Shown: positions 48,040-58,895 of the stretch, one piece after another
Numbering within the stretch: position 1 is the stretch's first letter
Layout: each line of letters begins with the position of its first letter
DNA from: Serratia proteamaculans
Lineage (GTDB): Bacteria > Pseudomonadota > Gammaproteobacteria > Enterobacterales > Enterobacteriaceae
Direction: 5' to 3'
DNA: 64,000 nt
Assembly: GCF_013337185.1 (NCBI RefSeq)
Contig: NZ_SWDE01000002.1
Location: forward strand, 620,001 to 684,000
Program-made: the position numbers and the translations under genes
The notes under the pieces: generated by a model
The model's database searches: none
What the model saw: only the letters and a program-made list of their open reading frames with translations
What the model was told of the DNA's origin: nothing

Positions 48040-49767
48040 ATGATTTCAGGCATTTTAGTATCACCGGGTATCGCTTTTGGTAAGGCTCTCCTACTGAAAG
48101 AAGATGAAATTGTCATCAACCGGAAGAAAATCTCTGCAGACGCTGTAGAGCAGGAAGTCCAACGTTTTCTTGATGGCCGCGCCAAGGCATCCGTGCAGTT
48201 GGAAGCGATCAAGACCAAAGCTGGCGAAACCTTCGGCGAAGAGAAAGAAGCTATCTTCGAAGGCCATATCATGCTGTTGGAAGACGAAGAGCTTGAGCAG
48301 GAAATCATAGCCCTAATCAAAGACGATCTGGCTTCTGCGGACGCGGCTGCCTACACCATCATCGAAGGCCAGGCGAAAGCGCTGGAAGAACTCGACGATG
48401 AGTACCTGAAAGAGCGCGCGGCCGACGTGCGTGACATCGGTAAACGCCTGCTGCAGAACATTCTGGGCCTGGCTATCGTCGATCTGAGCTCAATTCAGGA
48501 CGAAGTGATCCTGGTTGCTACCGATTTGACCCCGTCTGAGACCGCGCAGTTGAACCTGGACAAGGTTCTGGGCTTCATCACCGATCTCGGCGGCCGTACT
48601 TCACACACCTCCATCATGGCACGCTCCCTGGAATTGCCGGCAATCGTGGGCACCAGCGACGTGACCAAGCAGGTGAAGAACGACGATTACCTGATTCTGG
48701 ACGCGGTTAACAATAAAATTTACGTTAACCCAACCGCTGACGTTATCGATCAGCTGAAAGCCGAACAGAACCAGTACCTCACCGAGAAAAACGATCTGGC
48801 CAAGCTGAAAGACCTGCCGGCAATTACGCTGGACGGTCATCAGGTTGAAGTCTGTGCCAACATCGGCACCGTGCGCGACGTCGCAGGTGCAGAGCGCAAC
48901 GGCTCTGAAGGTGTCGGCCTGTATCGTACCGAATTCCTGTTCATGGACCGCGACTCACTGCCAACCGAAGACGAGCAGTTCCAGGCTTATAAAGCCGTTG
49001 CGGAAGCCGTAGGCTCACAGGCCGTGATCGTACGCACCATGGATATCGGCGGTGACAAAGACCTGCCGTACATGAACCTGCCGAAAGAAGAGAACCCGTT
49101 CCTCGGCTGGCGCGCCATCCGTATCGCCATGGATCGCAGAGAAATCCTGCACGCCCAGCTGCGTGCCATCCTGCGCGCCTCAGCGTTCGGCAAATTGCGC
49201 ATCATGTTCCCGATGATCATTTCGGTAGAAGAAGTTCGCGATCTGAAAGGCGAAATCGAAACGCTGAAAGCGCAATTGCGTGAAGAAGCCAAGGCGTTTG
49301 ACGAAACAATTGAAGTGGGCGTGATGGTGGAAACACCTGCCGCGGCGGTGATTGCTCATCACCTGGCGAAAGAAGTCGACTTCTTTAGTATTGGGACAAA
49401 CGATCTAACCCAGTATACTCTGGCGGTAGATCGCGGCAACGAGCTGATTTCTCATCTCTATAACCCGATGTCCCCATCAGTGCTTGGCCTGATCAAACAG
49501 GTTATTGATGCATCTCACGCAGAAGGCAAGTGGACCGGCATGTGCGGTGAACTGGCTGGCGATGAGCGTGCTACACTGTTGTTATTGGGCATGGGGCTGG
49601 ATGAGTTCAGCATGAGTGCGATTTCAATCCCGCGCATCAAGAAAATTATACGTAATACTAATTTCGAAGATGTGAAGGCGTTGGCAGCGCAAGCCTTGGC
49701 ACAGCCAACGGCGCAAGATCTGATGAATTGCGTGAATAAATTCATCGAAGAAAAGACGCTCTGCTAA
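48040..49767 (+). CDS. ptsI: PTS enzyme I
   Basis: A 575-aa phosphoenolpyruvate-protein phosphotransferase. The phosphohistidine is H189 in [13 protein letters not shown]. The C-terminal PEP-binding barrel shows [30 protein letters not shown] and the active-site cysteine in [11 protein letters not shown]. Identical in length to E. coli enzyme I. 46 bases after ptsH. Confidence 0.98.
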   Translation: MISGILVSPGIAFGKALLLKEDEIVINRKKISADAVEQEVQRFLDGRAKASVQLEAIKTKAGETFGEEKEAIFEGHIMLLEDEELEQEIIALIKDDLASADAAAYTIIEGQAKALEELDDEYLKERAADVRDIGKRLLQNILGLAIVDLSSIQDEVILVATDLTPSETAQLNLDKVLGFITDLGGRTSHTSIMARSLELPAIVGTSDVTKQVKNDDYLILDAVNNKIYVNPTADVIDQLKAEQNQYLTEKNDLAKLKDLPAITLDGHQVEVCANIGTVRDVAGAERNGSEGVGLYRTEFLFMDRDSLPTEDEQFQAYKAVAEAVGSQAVIVRTMDIGGDKDLPYMNLPKEENPFLGWRAIRIAMDRREILHAQLRAILRASAFGKLRIMFPMIISVEEVRDLKGEIETLKAQLREEAKAFDETIEVGVMVETPAAAVIAHHLAKEVDFFSIGTNDLTQYTLAVDRGNELISHLYNPMSPSVLGLIKQVIDASHAEGKWTGMCGELAGDERATLLLLGMGLDEFSMSAISIPRIKKIIRNTNFEDVKALAAQALAQPTAQDLMNCVNKFIEEKTLC

Positions 49768-49816
49768 ACTTCCACGACACTGGAACGCCGCCCAATTTAA
49801 TGCTTAGGAGAAGATC

Positions 49817-50326
49817 ATGGGTTTGTTCGATAAATTGAAATCTCTGGTTTCTGATGACAAGAAAGACACGGGCACTATCGAGATCGTAGCTCCACTTTCT
49901 GGCGAAATCGTTAATATCGAAGATGTACCTGACGTAGTATTCGCTGAAAAAATCGTTGGCGACGGCATTGCCATCAAACCAACGGGCAACAAAATGGTTG
50001 CTCCGGTTGACGGCACCATCGGTAAAATTTTCGAAACCAACCATGCTTTCTCTATCGAATCCGACAGCGGCATCGAGCTGTTTGTCCACTTCGGTATCGA
50101 CACCGTTGAACTGAAAGGCGAAGGCTTCAAACGCATCGCTGAAGAAGGCCAGCGCGTCAAGAAAGGTGATGTGGTTATCGAGTTCAATCTGGCCCTGCTG
50201 GAAGAGAAAGCCAAGTCTATCCTGACGCCGGTGGTTATCTCCAACATGGACGAGATTAAAGAACTGATCAAACTGACCGGTAACGTCACCGTCGGTGAGA
50301 CCCCGATCATTCGCATCAAGAAGTAA
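49817..50326 (+). CDS. crr: Glucose-specific EIIA component (Crr)
   Basis: A 169-aa EIIA-Glc, which phosphorylates EIIBC-Glc and signals carbon status to adenylate cyclase and permeases. The two active-site histidines are H76 (ETNHAFSI) and H91 counting the Met ([15 protein letters not shown]). Last gene of ptsHI-crr, followed by a terminator. Confidence 0.98.
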   Translation: MGLFDKLKSLVSDDKKDTGTIEIVAPLSGEIVNIEDVPDVVFAEKIVGDGIAIKPTGNKMVAPVDGTIGKIFETNHAFSIESDSGIELFVHFGIDTVELKGEGFKRIAEEGQRVKKGDVVIEFNLALLEEKAKSILTPVVISNMDEIKELIKLTGNVTVGETPIIRIKK

Positions 50327-50342
50327 TAGCGAATGAACGCAA

Positions 50343-50370
50343 GAACGGCGCCCTCGGCGCCGTTTTTTTT
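50343..50370 (+). terminator. Terminator of ptsHI-crr
   Basis: AACGGCGCC and GGCGCCGTT pair around CTC with a run of eight or more T, 17 bases after crr. Confidence 0.93.
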
Positions 50371-50402
50371 ATCTCTGCCATTCAAGCCAATCGCAACAAC
50401 AA

Positions 50403-51731
50403 TTAACTCCAGCGCGGAATTCGCAGGGTAATCACCAGCCCTTCCCGTTCACCGTTGCGCGCTTCAACCTGGCCACCGTGCGCCAGAACCACCTTGCGGG
50501 TGATCGCCAGCCCCAGCCCATAACCCTTGCCCGACATCGCCGATTTCACCCTGACGAACGGATCAAAAATACTGGAAAGTTTCGACTCTTCCACACCTGG
50601 CCCCTGATCGCTGACCTCAATCTGGAACAGTTGCTCAATACGCGTCAGCACCACCGTCACCCGCTGCCCGTGGCTGGAGAAACGCAACGCATTACGCACG
50701 ATATTATCCACCGCTCGCCGCATCAGTTCGGCATTGCCCTTGACGGTGTAATCCACGTCCGAACTGGCCTGCAGCACGATTTCCACCCCTGGTATCTGTG
50801 CCTCGTAGCGCGCATCACTCACCACCGCGTCCACCAGCCCATACAGGTCGAAATACTCTTCATCCGGCAGGTTACTGCTCTCGGTACGCGACAGCGCCAA
50901 CAGTTCACCGATCATTTTATCCAGCCGCCCCGCTTCGTGCTCAATGCGCTGTAACGAGTTCTCTACGTTACCCGCATTTTGCCGTGCCAGGCCGATGGCT
51001 AATTGCAAGCGGGCCAGCGGCGAACGCAGTTCGTGCGAAACGTCATGCAGCAACTGTTCACGGGCGCTGACCAACAGCTCCAGCCTTTCGGCCATGCTGT
51101 CAAAGTCACGCGCCACCTCGGAAAGCTCGTCATGCCGTCGGCGCATTGCCGGGAACAGACGCACCGACAGGTCGCCCTGCGCCACGCGATCAAAACCGTC
51201 ACGCAGCCTGCGCATCGGCCGGGTGAGGTTCCAGGCCAGTACCGCGCTGAACAACAGCCCTGCCAGCCCCCCAACCCAAAGCATCGGTGCAGGAATATTG
51301 AAGAAATGCGAACGCTTTTTCGGCCGATACTCTTCCCGCAGGCCACGCATATCGTAACTCAGCCAATAGCCCTTGCCGCCCTCGACCTCAACCCAGGCGG
51401 TGACTGCTTTCGGCATCCGGCGGCTCTCAAACACCGGCTCCTCAGCTACCGGCGCAGGCGGTTTGTCCAGTGGGGTCACGGTCAACAGACGCCGGTCATC
51501 ATCAGACCAGTCTTTCAGCATGGCATCCAACGCGAGCATTCCGCCGCTGCGCAACTGAGTGGCGGCCGACGTCAATTGCAGCGTGACCACCCGCCGGGCC
51601 ATGGCGTTTTCCGGTGGCTCGTAACGATCGCCATACAAGGAAAAAGCGACCCACAGCGCCTGAGTCATGATGATAAAAGTCAGCCAGAAGCCGAGCAGGA
51701 TTTTCCAGAACAGTCTTCCACGCATAGGCAT
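50403..51731 (-). CDS. CpxA-like sensor histidine kinase
   Basis: A 442-aa membrane sensor kinase. Membrane segments at about residues 9-29 and 150-168 flank a periplasmic sensor region. HAMP follows (RPMRRLRDGFDRVAQGDLSV), then HisKA with the phosphoacceptor in HDVSHELRSPLARL (about residue 231), and the HATPase N and G boxes (DNIVRNALRF, GKGYGLGLAI). It resembles CpxA in architecture but is not the cpxA locus. It may correspond to Serratia RssA (swarming control), an identification from memory only. The start overlaps the regulator stop (TAATG). Confidence 0.88.
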   Translation of the reverse strand: MPMRGRLFWKILLGFWLTFIIMTQALWVAFSLYGDRYEPPENAMARRVVTLQLTSAATQLRSGGMLALDAMLKDWSDDDRRLLTVTPLDKPPAPVAEEPVFESRRMPKAVTAWVEVEGGKGYWLSYDMRGLREEYRPKKRSHFFNIPAPMLWVGGLAGLLFSAVLAWNLTRPMRRLRDGFDRVAQGDLSVRLFPAMRRRHDELSEVARDFDSMAERLELLVSAREQLLHDVSHELRSPLARLQLAIGLARQNAGNVENSLQRIEHEAGRLDKMIGELLALSRTESSNLPDEEYFDLYGLVDAVVSDARYEAQIPGVEIVLQASSDVDYTVKGNAELMRRAVDNIVRNALRFSSHGQRVTVVLTRIEQLFQIEVSDQGPGVEESKLSSIFDPFVRVKSAMSGKGYGLGLAITRKVVLAHGGQVEARNGEREGLVITLRIPRWS

Positions 51732-52411
51732 TATCGGATGCGGTAGCCGATGCTGCGCACCGTCTCAATGCTGAGCGCGTTGTCCGTCAACGCCCCCAGC
51801 TTCTGGCGGATATTGCTGATATGTACGTCAACGCTGCGGTCATAGGCTTCCCGCGGACGGCCTAAACCTTTTTCTGACAGCTCGTCTTTTGATACCACAC
51901 GCTCCGGCGCGCGCAGCAGCAGCTCCAACAGGTTGAATTCGGAAGCGGTCAGATCAAACGCCTTGCCGCGCCATTCGCTGCTGCGGGTTGATGGGTTAAG
52001 GGTCAGCTCGCCGAAATTAATCGCAATCTCGTCATCCACCTCATCCGGGCGCTCGTCGAAGCGGCGCAGTACTGCACGCAGGCGCGCCACCAGTTCGCGG
52101 GGATAGCACGGCTTGGGCATATAATCGTCTGCGCCCATTTCCAGACCGATAACCCGATCGATGTTATCGCCCTTGGCCGTCAGCATGATGATCGGCATGC
52201 GGCTCTTTTTACGCACGTCGCGCAGCACGTCGATGCCGCTCATGTCCGGCAGCATGATGTCGAGGATCATCGCGGTGTAATCACCCGACAACGCGCCTTC
52301 CACCCCGGCCTTGCCGGTCAGCACCAGCGTGGCGTTAAAGCCTTCGCCGGTCAGGTATTCGCTCAGCATGGTGCCGAGTTCGAGGTCATCATCGACCAAT
52401 AAAATTTTCAT
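51731..52411 (-). CDS. CpxR-like OmpR-family response regulator
   Basis: A 226-aa regulator with a receiver domain (acidic pocket VDDD at 6-9, phospho-Asp D51 in MILDIMLPD, K101-type lysine in MLTAKGDN) and an OmpR/PhoB winged-helix DNA-binding domain from about residue 128, ending VRSIGYRIR. Operon with the kinase downstream. Possibly RssB of Serratia. A GTAA direct-repeat upstream (52472-52487) may be its own binding site. Confidence 0.9.
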   Translation of the reverse strand: MKILLVDDDLELGTMLSEYLTGEGFNATLVLTGKAGVEGALSGDYTAMILDIMLPDMSGIDVLRDVRKKSRMPIIMLTAKGDNIDRVIGLEMGADDYMPKPCYPRELVARLRAVLRRFDERPDEVDDEIAINFGELTLNPSTRSSEWRGKAFDLTASEFNLLELLLRAPERVVSKDELSEKGLGRPREAYDRSVDVHISNIRQKLGALTDNALSIETVRSIGYRIR

Positions 52412-52855
52412 GCCTTGCTCCTTCGCGGATTTTCGTCATTTTCACGCCTATTTGTCTGCTTCGCAGCCGGTTTTACTCAATCCTTACATATTCCCGAACG
52501 CCACTTAACCTCAGCCCGGTCGACGGCGCGTTAAATTGGTGCCCACAGATTTTTGCCGCGCTTTTATGCCAGGGAAGCCCACCGTTATTGTGGTCGCTAT
52601 CGCCTTATTTCTCTACTTCAGGTCACCAGGCGGCGAAGAAATTCTCTTTATATCACCCTGGTGGTCCAAAATCGGGCCAGATAAAGGCGCTGGGCGATTA
52701 ACAGCATAAAAGGCAATGGTGGGCCGAGACTGACGACTTAACCCGCTAGAACGCTCTGAGAGACGTAGAAAGGGTATTGGCGGAATTTTGATTTCATCCC
52801 GGCGCAACAAGCCACCGGGATGGACTCGATACAGGCGTTGGAAAGGAAATAACGG
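52412..52855. other. Intergenic region between the response-regulator gene and cysM
   Basis: 444 bp without a convincing gene. It contains the response-regulator promoter side and a candidate direct repeat at 52472-52487. The 65-codon minus-strand frame at 52613-52810 has no ribosome-binding site or recognisable family. Confidence 0.5.
52472..52487 (-). promoter_or_regulatory. Candidate autoregulatory site of the response regulator
   Basis: On the minus strand GTAAG-N6-GTAAA, a direct repeat with 11-base periodicity. The CpxR box is GTAAA-N5-GTAAA, so this is similar but one base wider. It lies about 60 bp upstream of the regulator start. Confidence 0.4.
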
Positions 52856-53737
52856 TTAGGCAAAAACGCCGGTGGAGAGATAGCGATCGCCGCGATCACA
52901 GATGATAGCCACAATCACGCTGCCCGGATTGGCTGCCGCAATCCGCAGCGCACCAGCGACTGCCCCGCCGGAGCTGACGCCGCAGAATATACCTTCGCGC
53001 TGCGCCAACTGACGCATGGTTTGTTCAGCGTCGGTTTGTTCGATGTCCAGCACCTGATCCACCAGGTCCGGCCGGAAGATCCCCGGCATATAAGCCGGTG
53101 CCCAGCGGCGAATGCCGGGAATACTGCTGCCTTCCGCCGGTTGCAGGCCAATAATCTGCACCTGCGGGTTTTGGCTCTTCAGATAGCCGCCCACACCGGT
53201 AATGGTGCCGGTGGTGCCCATGCTGGAAACAAAATGGGTCACCCGCTGATGGCTCTGCTGCCAGATTTCCGGGCCGGTGGTGGTGAAGTGAGCGTAAGGG
53301 TTGTCAAGATTATTGAACTGATCCAGCACCTTGCCCTGCCCCTGACTCTGCATTTCCAGTGCCAGATCGCGTGCGCCTTCCATCCCCAGTTCGCGGCTGA
53401 CCAGGATCAACTCTGCACCGTAGGCACGCATCGCCGCCTGACGTTCCTGGCTCATGTTTTCCGGCATCAGCAAGGTCATCGAATAGCCTTTCAGTGCCGC
53501 TATCATCGCCAGCGCAATACCGGTGTTACCACTGGTGGCCTCGATTAACCGATCGCCGGGCTTTATCTCACCGCGTAGCTCCGCCTGCTGGATCATCGCC
53601 AGCGCGGCGCGATCTTTCACCGAACCGGCCGGGTTATTGCCTTCCAGTTTGAGCCAGACCTCGCTGCCCAGGCCTGTAGCCAGAAGTTGTAATTTTACCA
53701 GCGGGGTATTACCGATGCATTGTTCGAGCGTTGTCAC
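52856..53737 (-). CDS. cysM: Cysteine synthase B CysM
   Basis: A 293-aa PLP enzyme that makes cysteine from O-acetylserine and can use thiosulfate. PLP lysine K41 in NPAGSVKDRAAL, substrate loop [12 protein letters not shown] and phosphate loop SMGTTGTITGV. It lies downstream of cysA behind a hairpin, so it is probably expressed both with the transporter operon and less strongly. Confidence 0.96.
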   Translation of the reverse strand: MTTLEQCIGNTPLVKLQLLATGLGSEVWLKLEGNNPAGSVKDRAALAMIQQAELRGEIKPGDRLIEATSGNTGIALAMIAALKGYSMTLLMPENMSQERQAAMRAYGAELILVSRELGMEGARDLALEMQSQGQGKVLDQFNNLDNPYAHFTTTGPEIWQQSHQRVTHFVSSMGTTGTITGVGGYLKSQNPQVQIIGLQPAEGSSIPGIRRWAPAYMPGIFRPDLVDQVLDIEQTDAEQTMRQLAQREGIFCGVSSGGAVAGALRIAAANPGSVIVAIICDRGDRYLSTGVFA

Positions 53738-53769
53738 GATCTTTGCCTGTGTTGAAGTGCGAAAAGTAA

Positions 53770-53793
53770 AAAGGCAACCCCGGGGTTGCCTTT
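53770..53793 (-). terminator. Hairpin between cysA and cysM
   Basis: AAAGGCAACCCC and GGGGTTGCCTTT form a perfect 12-bp stem with no unpaired loop bases beyond what folding requires; the minus strand continues with TTTTTACTTTT. Probably a terminator or partial attenuator within cysPTWA-cysM. Confidence 0.8.
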
Positions 53794-53819
53794 AAAATTC
53801 TGTTGGGGGCTAAAAACTA

Positions 53820-54908
53820 TCAGGCGCTTTTAGCTAACGCAACAGGTTGTAGCAGTTGATCACCGGCGTACAGGCGCGCATTCAGGCTGCCAACGTAGTA
53901 ACGGCCACCGCGTACCGGCGGTTCGTTGCCATCCGGCAGCACCACGCTGACCGGTTCCTGATGCCAGCCGATCGGCTGTACGGTCATCTGCCAGAAATGG
54001 CCGCGTGGGCTGACTTCCAGCACCTGCACCGGCAACGGACAGCGGTCGCTGCTCTCGGTACCCACTTCCATTTCCCACGGGCGCAGGAACAAGTCCACGC
54101 GGCCCTGATGCATTGGCTGGAACGACAGCGGCCACTGGTGCGCACCGACGAACAGCTGAGAACCGCGGATCTCGCCGCTCAGACGGTTTACTTCGCCCAT
54201 AAATTCCAGCACGAAGCGGCTGGCCGGTTCACGTACAATCTCTTCCGGCGAACCAACCTGCTCAATATTGCCCTGGCTCATCACCACGATGCGGTCGGCC
54301 ACTTCCATCGCCTCTTCCTGATCGTGGGTAACGAACACGCTGGTGAATTTCAGCTCTTCATGCAGTTGACGCAACCAGCGGCGCAGCTCTTTACGCACCT
54401 GCGCATCCAGCGCACCGAAGGGTTCGTCCAGCAACAGAATTTGCGGTTCGACCGCCAGAGCACGCGCCAATGCCACGCGCTGTTTCTGGCCACCGGAAAG
54501 CTGTGACGGATAACGGTTAGCCAAATGGGCCAACTGCACCATTTCCAGCAGCTGGGTCACTTTTTGTTTGATCGCCGCGGCATTCGGGCGCTCACGGCGC
54601 GGCAGCACGGTCAGGCCAAAGGCGATGTTATCGAACACCGTCATGTGGCGGAACAGCGCGTAATGCTGGAACACGAAGCCCACCCGGCGATCGCGTGCAT
54701 GCACGTGGCTGACGTCGGTGCCGTGGAAGCCCAGCTTGCCGCCGCTCTGGCTTTCCAGCCCAGCGATAATACGCAGCAGCGTGGTTTTACCGGAGCCGGA
54801 CGGCCCCAGCAGCGCCACCATCTCACCGGAGGCAATATCGAGCGAGATATCGTTCAATACCTTGGTACGACCGAAAAATTTATTGATACCGTTAATCTCA
54901 ATGCTCAT
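53820..54908 (-). CDS. cysA: Sulfate/thiosulfate ABC transporter ATPase CysA
   Basis: A 362-aa ATPase with Walker [13 protein letters not shown] (about residue 34), signature [15 protein letters not shown], Walker [15 protein letters not shown] and a C-terminal regulatory TOBE-like part. The start at 54908 ([10 protein letters not shown]) matches the family and overlaps cysW by 11 bases. E. coli CysA is 365 aa. Confidence 0.96.
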   Translation of the reverse strand: MSIEINGINKFFGRTKVLNDISLDIASGEMVALLGPSGSGKTTLLRIIAGLESQSGGKLGFHGTDVSHVHARDRRVGFVFQHYALFRHMTVFDNIAFGLTVLPRRERPNAAAIKQKVTQLLEMVQLAHLANRYPSQLSGGQKQRVALARALAVEPQILLLDEPFGALDAQVRKELRRWLRQLHEELKFTSVFVTHDQEEAMEVADRIVVMSQGNIEQVGSPEEIVREPASRFVLEFMGEVNRLSGEIRGSQLFVGAHQWPLSFQPMHQGRVDLFLRPWEMEVGTESSDRCPLPVQVLEVSPRGHFWQMTVQPIGWHQEPVSVVLPDGNEPPVRGGRYYVGSLNARLYAGDQLLQPVALAKSA

Positions 54909-55773
54909 GATTTTCCTCCCGCTCGAGACGTGCATTCTGACGTTCCAGACGCCATTGCAGGCCACTCTTCAAAAATAGGGTCACTATCGCCATCAGGGTC
55001 AGCAAACCGGCGGCGGTAAAAGAACCGACCGTGTTGTAATCCTGTTGCAATAACTCAACCTGCAGCGGCAGGCTGAAAGTCTCACCGCGAATAGAACCGG
55101 ACACTACCGATACCGCGCCGAACTCACCGATGGCGCGCGCGTTGGTCAATACCACGCCGTACAACAACGCCCAGCGAATGTTGGGCAACGTCACCCGGCG
55201 GAACATCTGCCAACCGGAAGCGCCCAGCAAAATGGCGGCCTCGTCTTCCTGACTGCCCTGGCTGAGCATCATCGGCACCAGCTCACGTACCACGAACGGA
55301 CAGGTCACGAAAATGGTCACCAGCACCATGCCCGGCCAGGAGAACATCAGCTGGATATTATGCGCATCCAGCCAACCGCCCAGCAGGCCATTACTGCCGT
55401 AGAACAGCAGGTAAATCAGCCCCGCAACCACCGGTGAAACGGCGAACGGGATGTCGATCAGCGTCAGCAACAGTTGGCGGCCGGGGAAGGTGAAACGCGT
55501 CACCAGCCAGGCCAGCAAGGTGCCGAAAATCAGGTTGAACGGCACGGTAATCAAAGCAATCAGCACCGTCAGCCAGATAGCGTGCAACATGTCGTGATCG
55601 ACCAGGTTGCCCCACATCACACCCATCCCTTTGGAAAAGGCCTCGGCGAAAATCGAAATGATCGGCACCACCAGCAGCAATACCGAAAACAGCACGCCGA
55701 TACCGATCAGCGTCCACTTGCCCCAGTTGACGCGCGGGCGTTCGACGCCGTTAAACTCAGAGATATCCGCCAT
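54898..55773 (-). CDS. cysW: Sulfate/thiosulfate permease CysW
   Basis: A 291-aa inner-membrane permease subunit with six membrane segments and the ATPase-contact EAA loop in [22 protein letters not shown]. Pairs with CysT. The start shares a base with the cysT stop and the end overlaps cysA. Confidence 0.96.
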   Translation of the reverse strand: MADISEFNGVERPRVNWGKWTLIGIGVLFSVLLLVVPIISIFAEAFSKGMGVMWGNLVDHDMLHAIWLTVLIALITVPFNLIFGTLLAWLVTRFTFPGRQLLLTLIDIPFAVSPVVAGLIYLLFYGSNGLLGGWLDAHNIQLMFSWPGMVLVTIFVTCPFVVRELVPMMLSQGSQEDEAAILLGASGWQMFRRVTLPNIRWALLYGVVLTNARAIGEFGAVSVVSGSIRGETFSLPLQVELLQQDYNTVGSFTAAGLLTLMAIVTLFLKSGLQWRLERQNARLEREENHEH

Positions 55774-56606
55774 CAGTGCCCCCCGATACGTCGGCCAAAG
55801 CGGCTCTGCAGAACGTTAATGCTGAACAGCAACAGCAGCGAGGCCGCCAGGATCACCGAAGCAATCGCACTGGCCGCCGGATAATCAAATTCCTGCAAAC
55901 GAACAAAAATCATCAGCGAGGTCACTTCCGTCTTCCAGGCGATGTTGCCGGCGATAAAGATCACCGCGCCAAACTCGCCCAGGCTGCGGGTAAAGGAGAT
56001 CGCCGTACCGGCCAACAGCGCCGGTGCCAGCTCGGGGATGACCACACGGCGAAAGCTCTGCCAGCGTGTCGCGCCCAGGGTTTCTGCCGCTTCTTCGTAT
56101 TCCGGCCCCAGTTCTTCCAGTACCGGCTGAACAGTGCGCACCACGAACGGCAAGCTGGTAAACGCCATCGCTACGGCAATGCCGAGCCAGGTAAAAGTCA
56201 CTTTGATGTCGAAATGCGCCAGCCATTGGCCATACCAGCCAGTGGTGGAAAACAGCCCCGCCAGCGTCAGGCCGGCTACCGCCGTCGGCAGTGCAAACGG
56301 CAGATCGATCAGACCGTCCAACAGCGTGCGACCGGGAAAACGATAGCGGGTCAGGATCCAGGCCATCAGCATGCCAAACACCGCGTTAAACAGGCTGGCA
56401 ACGCCCGCCGCCAGCAGCGTGACTTTATAAGCCGCCACCACCTGCGGGTTGGAAATCACTTCCCAATACTGCGCCAGGCTCATCTGCGCCAACTGCATCA
56501 CCAACGCGCTGAGCGGCAACAGCAGGATCAGGCAGGTATAAAACAGGCTGCTCCCCAGACTGAGGCCGAACCCAGGCAGAACCCGCTTGCTGGTCAACGA
56601 CAACAT
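55773..56606 (-). CDS. cysT: Sulfate/thiosulfate permease CysT (CysU)
   Basis: A 277-aa permease subunit, with the EAA loop YEEAAETLGATRWQSFRRVVIP and FTRSLGEFGAVIFIAGN. Six membrane segments. Start and end each overlap the neighbouring genes by one base, giving a tightly coupled cysP-T-W-A operon. Confidence 0.96.
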   Translation of the reverse strand: MLSLTSKRVLPGFGLSLGSSLFYTCLILLLPLSALVMQLAQMSLAQYWEVISNPQVVAAYKVTLLAAGVASLFNAVFGMLMAWILTRYRFPGRTLLDGLIDLPFALPTAVAGLTLAGLFSTTGWYGQWLAHFDIKVTFTWLGIAVAMAFTSLPFVVRTVQPVLEELGPEYEEAAETLGATRWQSFRRVVIPELAPALLAGTAISFTRSLGEFGAVIFIAGNIAWKTEVTSLMIFVRLQEFDYPAASAIASVILAASLLLLFSINVLQSRFGRRIGGH

Positions 56607-57628
56607 TACTTATGCCCTGCGGCTAACAGTTGATCCAACTCACCACCGGTGGAGAAATGCGTTTTCATCACCTGCGGCCAACCGCCAAACTGATCTTCCA
56701 CCCGGAACAGCTTGGTCTCCGGGAACTGGCCTTTGGCCGCGGCCATCGCCTGCTTGTCGTAAACACGGTAGTAGTAGCTGGTGATCACCTGCTGCGCTGC
56801 CGGGCTGTAGAGATAATTAAGGTAATCCTTGGCCGCCTGTTCGGTGCCATTTCTTGCCACGTTTTTATCGACCCAGGCCACCGGGAACTCCGCCAGAATA
56901 TCGACCGGCGGCACGATCACCTCGTATTTGTCTTCGCCATACTGCTTGCGAATATTGTTCACTTCCGACTCAAAGCTGATCAGCACGTCACCCAGGCCAC
57001 GTTCCACGAAGGTAGTGGTCGCGCCGCGGCCGCCAGTGTCAAACACCAGCACGTTTTTCAGAAAACGGGTCATAAAGGCGCGGGTTTTGGCTTGGTCATT
57101 GCCATCCGCCTGGTTGGCGGCACCCCAGGCGGCCAGATAGGTATAACGGCCGTTACCGGAGGTTTTCGGGTTCGGGAACACCAGCTTCACGTCGTCACGC
57201 ACCAAATCATTCCAGTTATGAATGCCTTTTGGATTGTCCTTACGCACCAGGAAAGCCATGGTGGAATAGAAAGGTGAGCTGTTGTTCGGTAAACGGGTCT
57301 GCCAGTCAGCCGGGATCAGTTGGCCGCGATCGTGCAGGATCTGCACGTCGGTCACCTGGTTGTAGGTCACGACATCGGCGCGCAAACCCTGCAGGATCGC
57401 CAGCGCCTGCTTGGAAGAGCCGGCGTGGGATTGCTTGATGGTCAGCTTGTCGCCCGGATGCTGCTGGTTCCATTGCTGCTCAAAACCTGGGTTCAGCGCG
57501 GTAAACAATTCACGGGAAACGTCATAGGAGCTGTTCAGCAATTCCGTTGCCGACAGCGGGCCGCTGGCTAACAGCGCCGCCGCCAACCATCCTTTCAGTA
57601 CGATATTTTTAACCCGCGTTTGTTTCAT
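56606..57628 (-). CDS. cysP: Thiosulfate/sulfate-binding protein CysP
   Basis: A 340-aa periplasmic binding protein with a signal peptide ending near residue 27 ([19 protein letters not shown]). Family blocks [18 protein letters not shown] and [17 protein letters not shown] match E. coli CysP (338 aa). First gene of the operon; CysB control is known in relatives, but I could not resolve a site in the 200-bp leader region. Confidence 0.96.
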   Translation of the reverse strand: MKQTRVKNIVLKGWLAAALLASGPLSATELLNSSYDVSRELFTALNPGFEQQWNQQHPGDKLTIKQSHAGSSKQALAILQGLRADVVTYNQVTDVQILHDRGQLIPADWQTRLPNNSSPFYSTMAFLVRKDNPKGIHNWNDLVRDDVKLVFPNPKTSGNGRYTYLAAWGAANQADGNDQAKTRAFMTRFLKNVLVFDTGGRGATTTFVERGLGDVLISFESEVNNIRKQYGEDKYEVIVPPVDILAEFPVAWVDKNVARNGTEQAAKDYLNYLYSPAAQQVITSYYYRVYDKQAMAAAKGQFPETKLFRVEDQFGGWPQVMKTHFSTGGELDQLLAAGHK

Positions 57629-57828
57629 TGTGCACCTTATTACTGAGTCATTCCGTCGGGCTTTCGCCCTGATGTTGACCAGTGTATTTATAACTAGGTG
57701 CGGAGCTGTAACGCTTTTATATACCGTTTAGTGATTTTCAAGCATCAAACGCTATAAGGCAGGAACGGAGCGGCATGGCAGAGGGGGAAGTAAAACCGGA
57801 GCAGGCGTAGCCAACCCCGGTAAAGGTG

Positions 57829-58728
57829 TTACAGCGACAGCAAACGCGTCAGTGATGGCGCAAAGTAATAACTGCCGGTCACCGCACGGCTGAAACGCAG
57901 CATCGCGTCGCGTTTGCCGTCCAGATCGCCGAACATGCTCAGCAGTTGCTTTTCGATGTTGTGCAGGCGCGCGCAGTAGGCGATGAAATATAGCCCGTGC
58001 TTGCCGCTGGCGGTGCCGTAAGGCAGGCTTTGGCGCAGGATCTTCAGGCCCTTGCCCTCTTCTTTCAGATCAACGCGGCTGACGTGCGAGGTGTCCGGGC
58101 GTTGCTCCGGCGGCAGTTCTTCGCTGTCATGTTTGGTACGGCCGATAATCTGCTCCTGCTGTTCGGTGGTGAAACGCTGCCACTGACGCAGGTTGTGTTC
58201 ATAACGCTGCACCAGCACGTAGCTGCCGCCTGCGTCTTCTTCGCCTTCGGCAATCACCGCCACTTCCGGTCGCTTGTCGCCCTGCGGGTTTTCCGTGCCG
58301 TCGATAAAGCCGCTCAGGTCACGCTCTTCCACCCAGCGGAAACCGTGGGTTTCTTCTTCAATTTTGATGGCGTTGCCGAACGCCGCCAGCGCGGCCTGGG
58401 CCAGCGTGAAGTTAACATCATGACGCAGGGATTGAATATGGATCAGCAGGTCACGCTGGGTGGCCGGTGCCAGCCCTTTGCCGAGCGGGGTGAATGGCTT
58501 CAGCTCTTTGGCGCCCTGACCGCTGGACAGGTCATGCCAAACGTCATAGCCAAAGGCAACCACCGCGCCCAAATGCGCATCGGGGAACTGCTGTTGCAGC
58601 TCGCTCAACGTCTGGCAAAACTGCTTGCAGCCCTGACGGAGTTCGGCAAATTCGCCCTGTACCGTGGCTTCCATAAAAATGGCGAAACGGCAGTGTTCCA
58701 GCAAAATGCCGCTCTGAACCTGTGTCAT
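57829..58728 (-). CDS. yfeX: DyP-type haem peroxidase YfeX
   Basis: A 299-aa dye-decolourising-type peroxidase. The family motif [11 protein letters not shown] (catalytic Asp) is near residue 141, and the proximal haem histidine is probably in [16 protein letters not shown]. Same length as E. coli YfeX, proposed to act on porphyrins or haem. The start at 58728 (MTQVQSG) matches E. coli. The E. coli ucpA/murQ genes between cysP and yfeX are absent. Confidence 0.95.
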   Translation of the reverse strand: MTQVQSGILLEHCRFAIFMEATVQGEFAELRQGCKQFCQTLSELQQQFPDAHLGAVVAFGYDVWHDLSSGQGAKELKPFTPLGKGLAPATQRDLLIHIQSLRHDVNFTLAQAALAAFGNAIKIEEETHGFRWVEERDLSGFIDGTENPQGDKRPEVAVIAEGEEDAGGSYVLVQRYEHNLRQWQRFTTEQQEQIIGRTKHDSEELPPEQRPDTSHVSRVDLKEEGKGLKILRQSLPYGTASGKHGLYFIAYCARLHNIEKQLLSMFGDLDGKRDAMLRFSRAVTGSYYFAPSLTRLLSL

Positions 58729-58895
58729 TGTCGTTATCCTCAATAGCAGAATCGGGTAACAGTAGCCTGTTACGAATGCGCAGCATCATACCGCAAGCAA
58801 GGGTCATTGCCTTGCCCGAACGCAAAGAAAATAAGGATATCCGTCGAGATGAAGGGAGCTGGGGCGCCGCAAATCGGGCGCCCAAAAAGAAAGGC

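Noticed and set aside
52613-52810. 65-codon minus-strand frame upstream of cysM
   Set aside because: No start signal or family; it looks like chance in a non-coding region.
58862-58883. GGGCGCC-type inverted repeat after yfeY as a terminator
   Set aside because: A stem exists, but neither strand has a T run after it, so termination is not supported.
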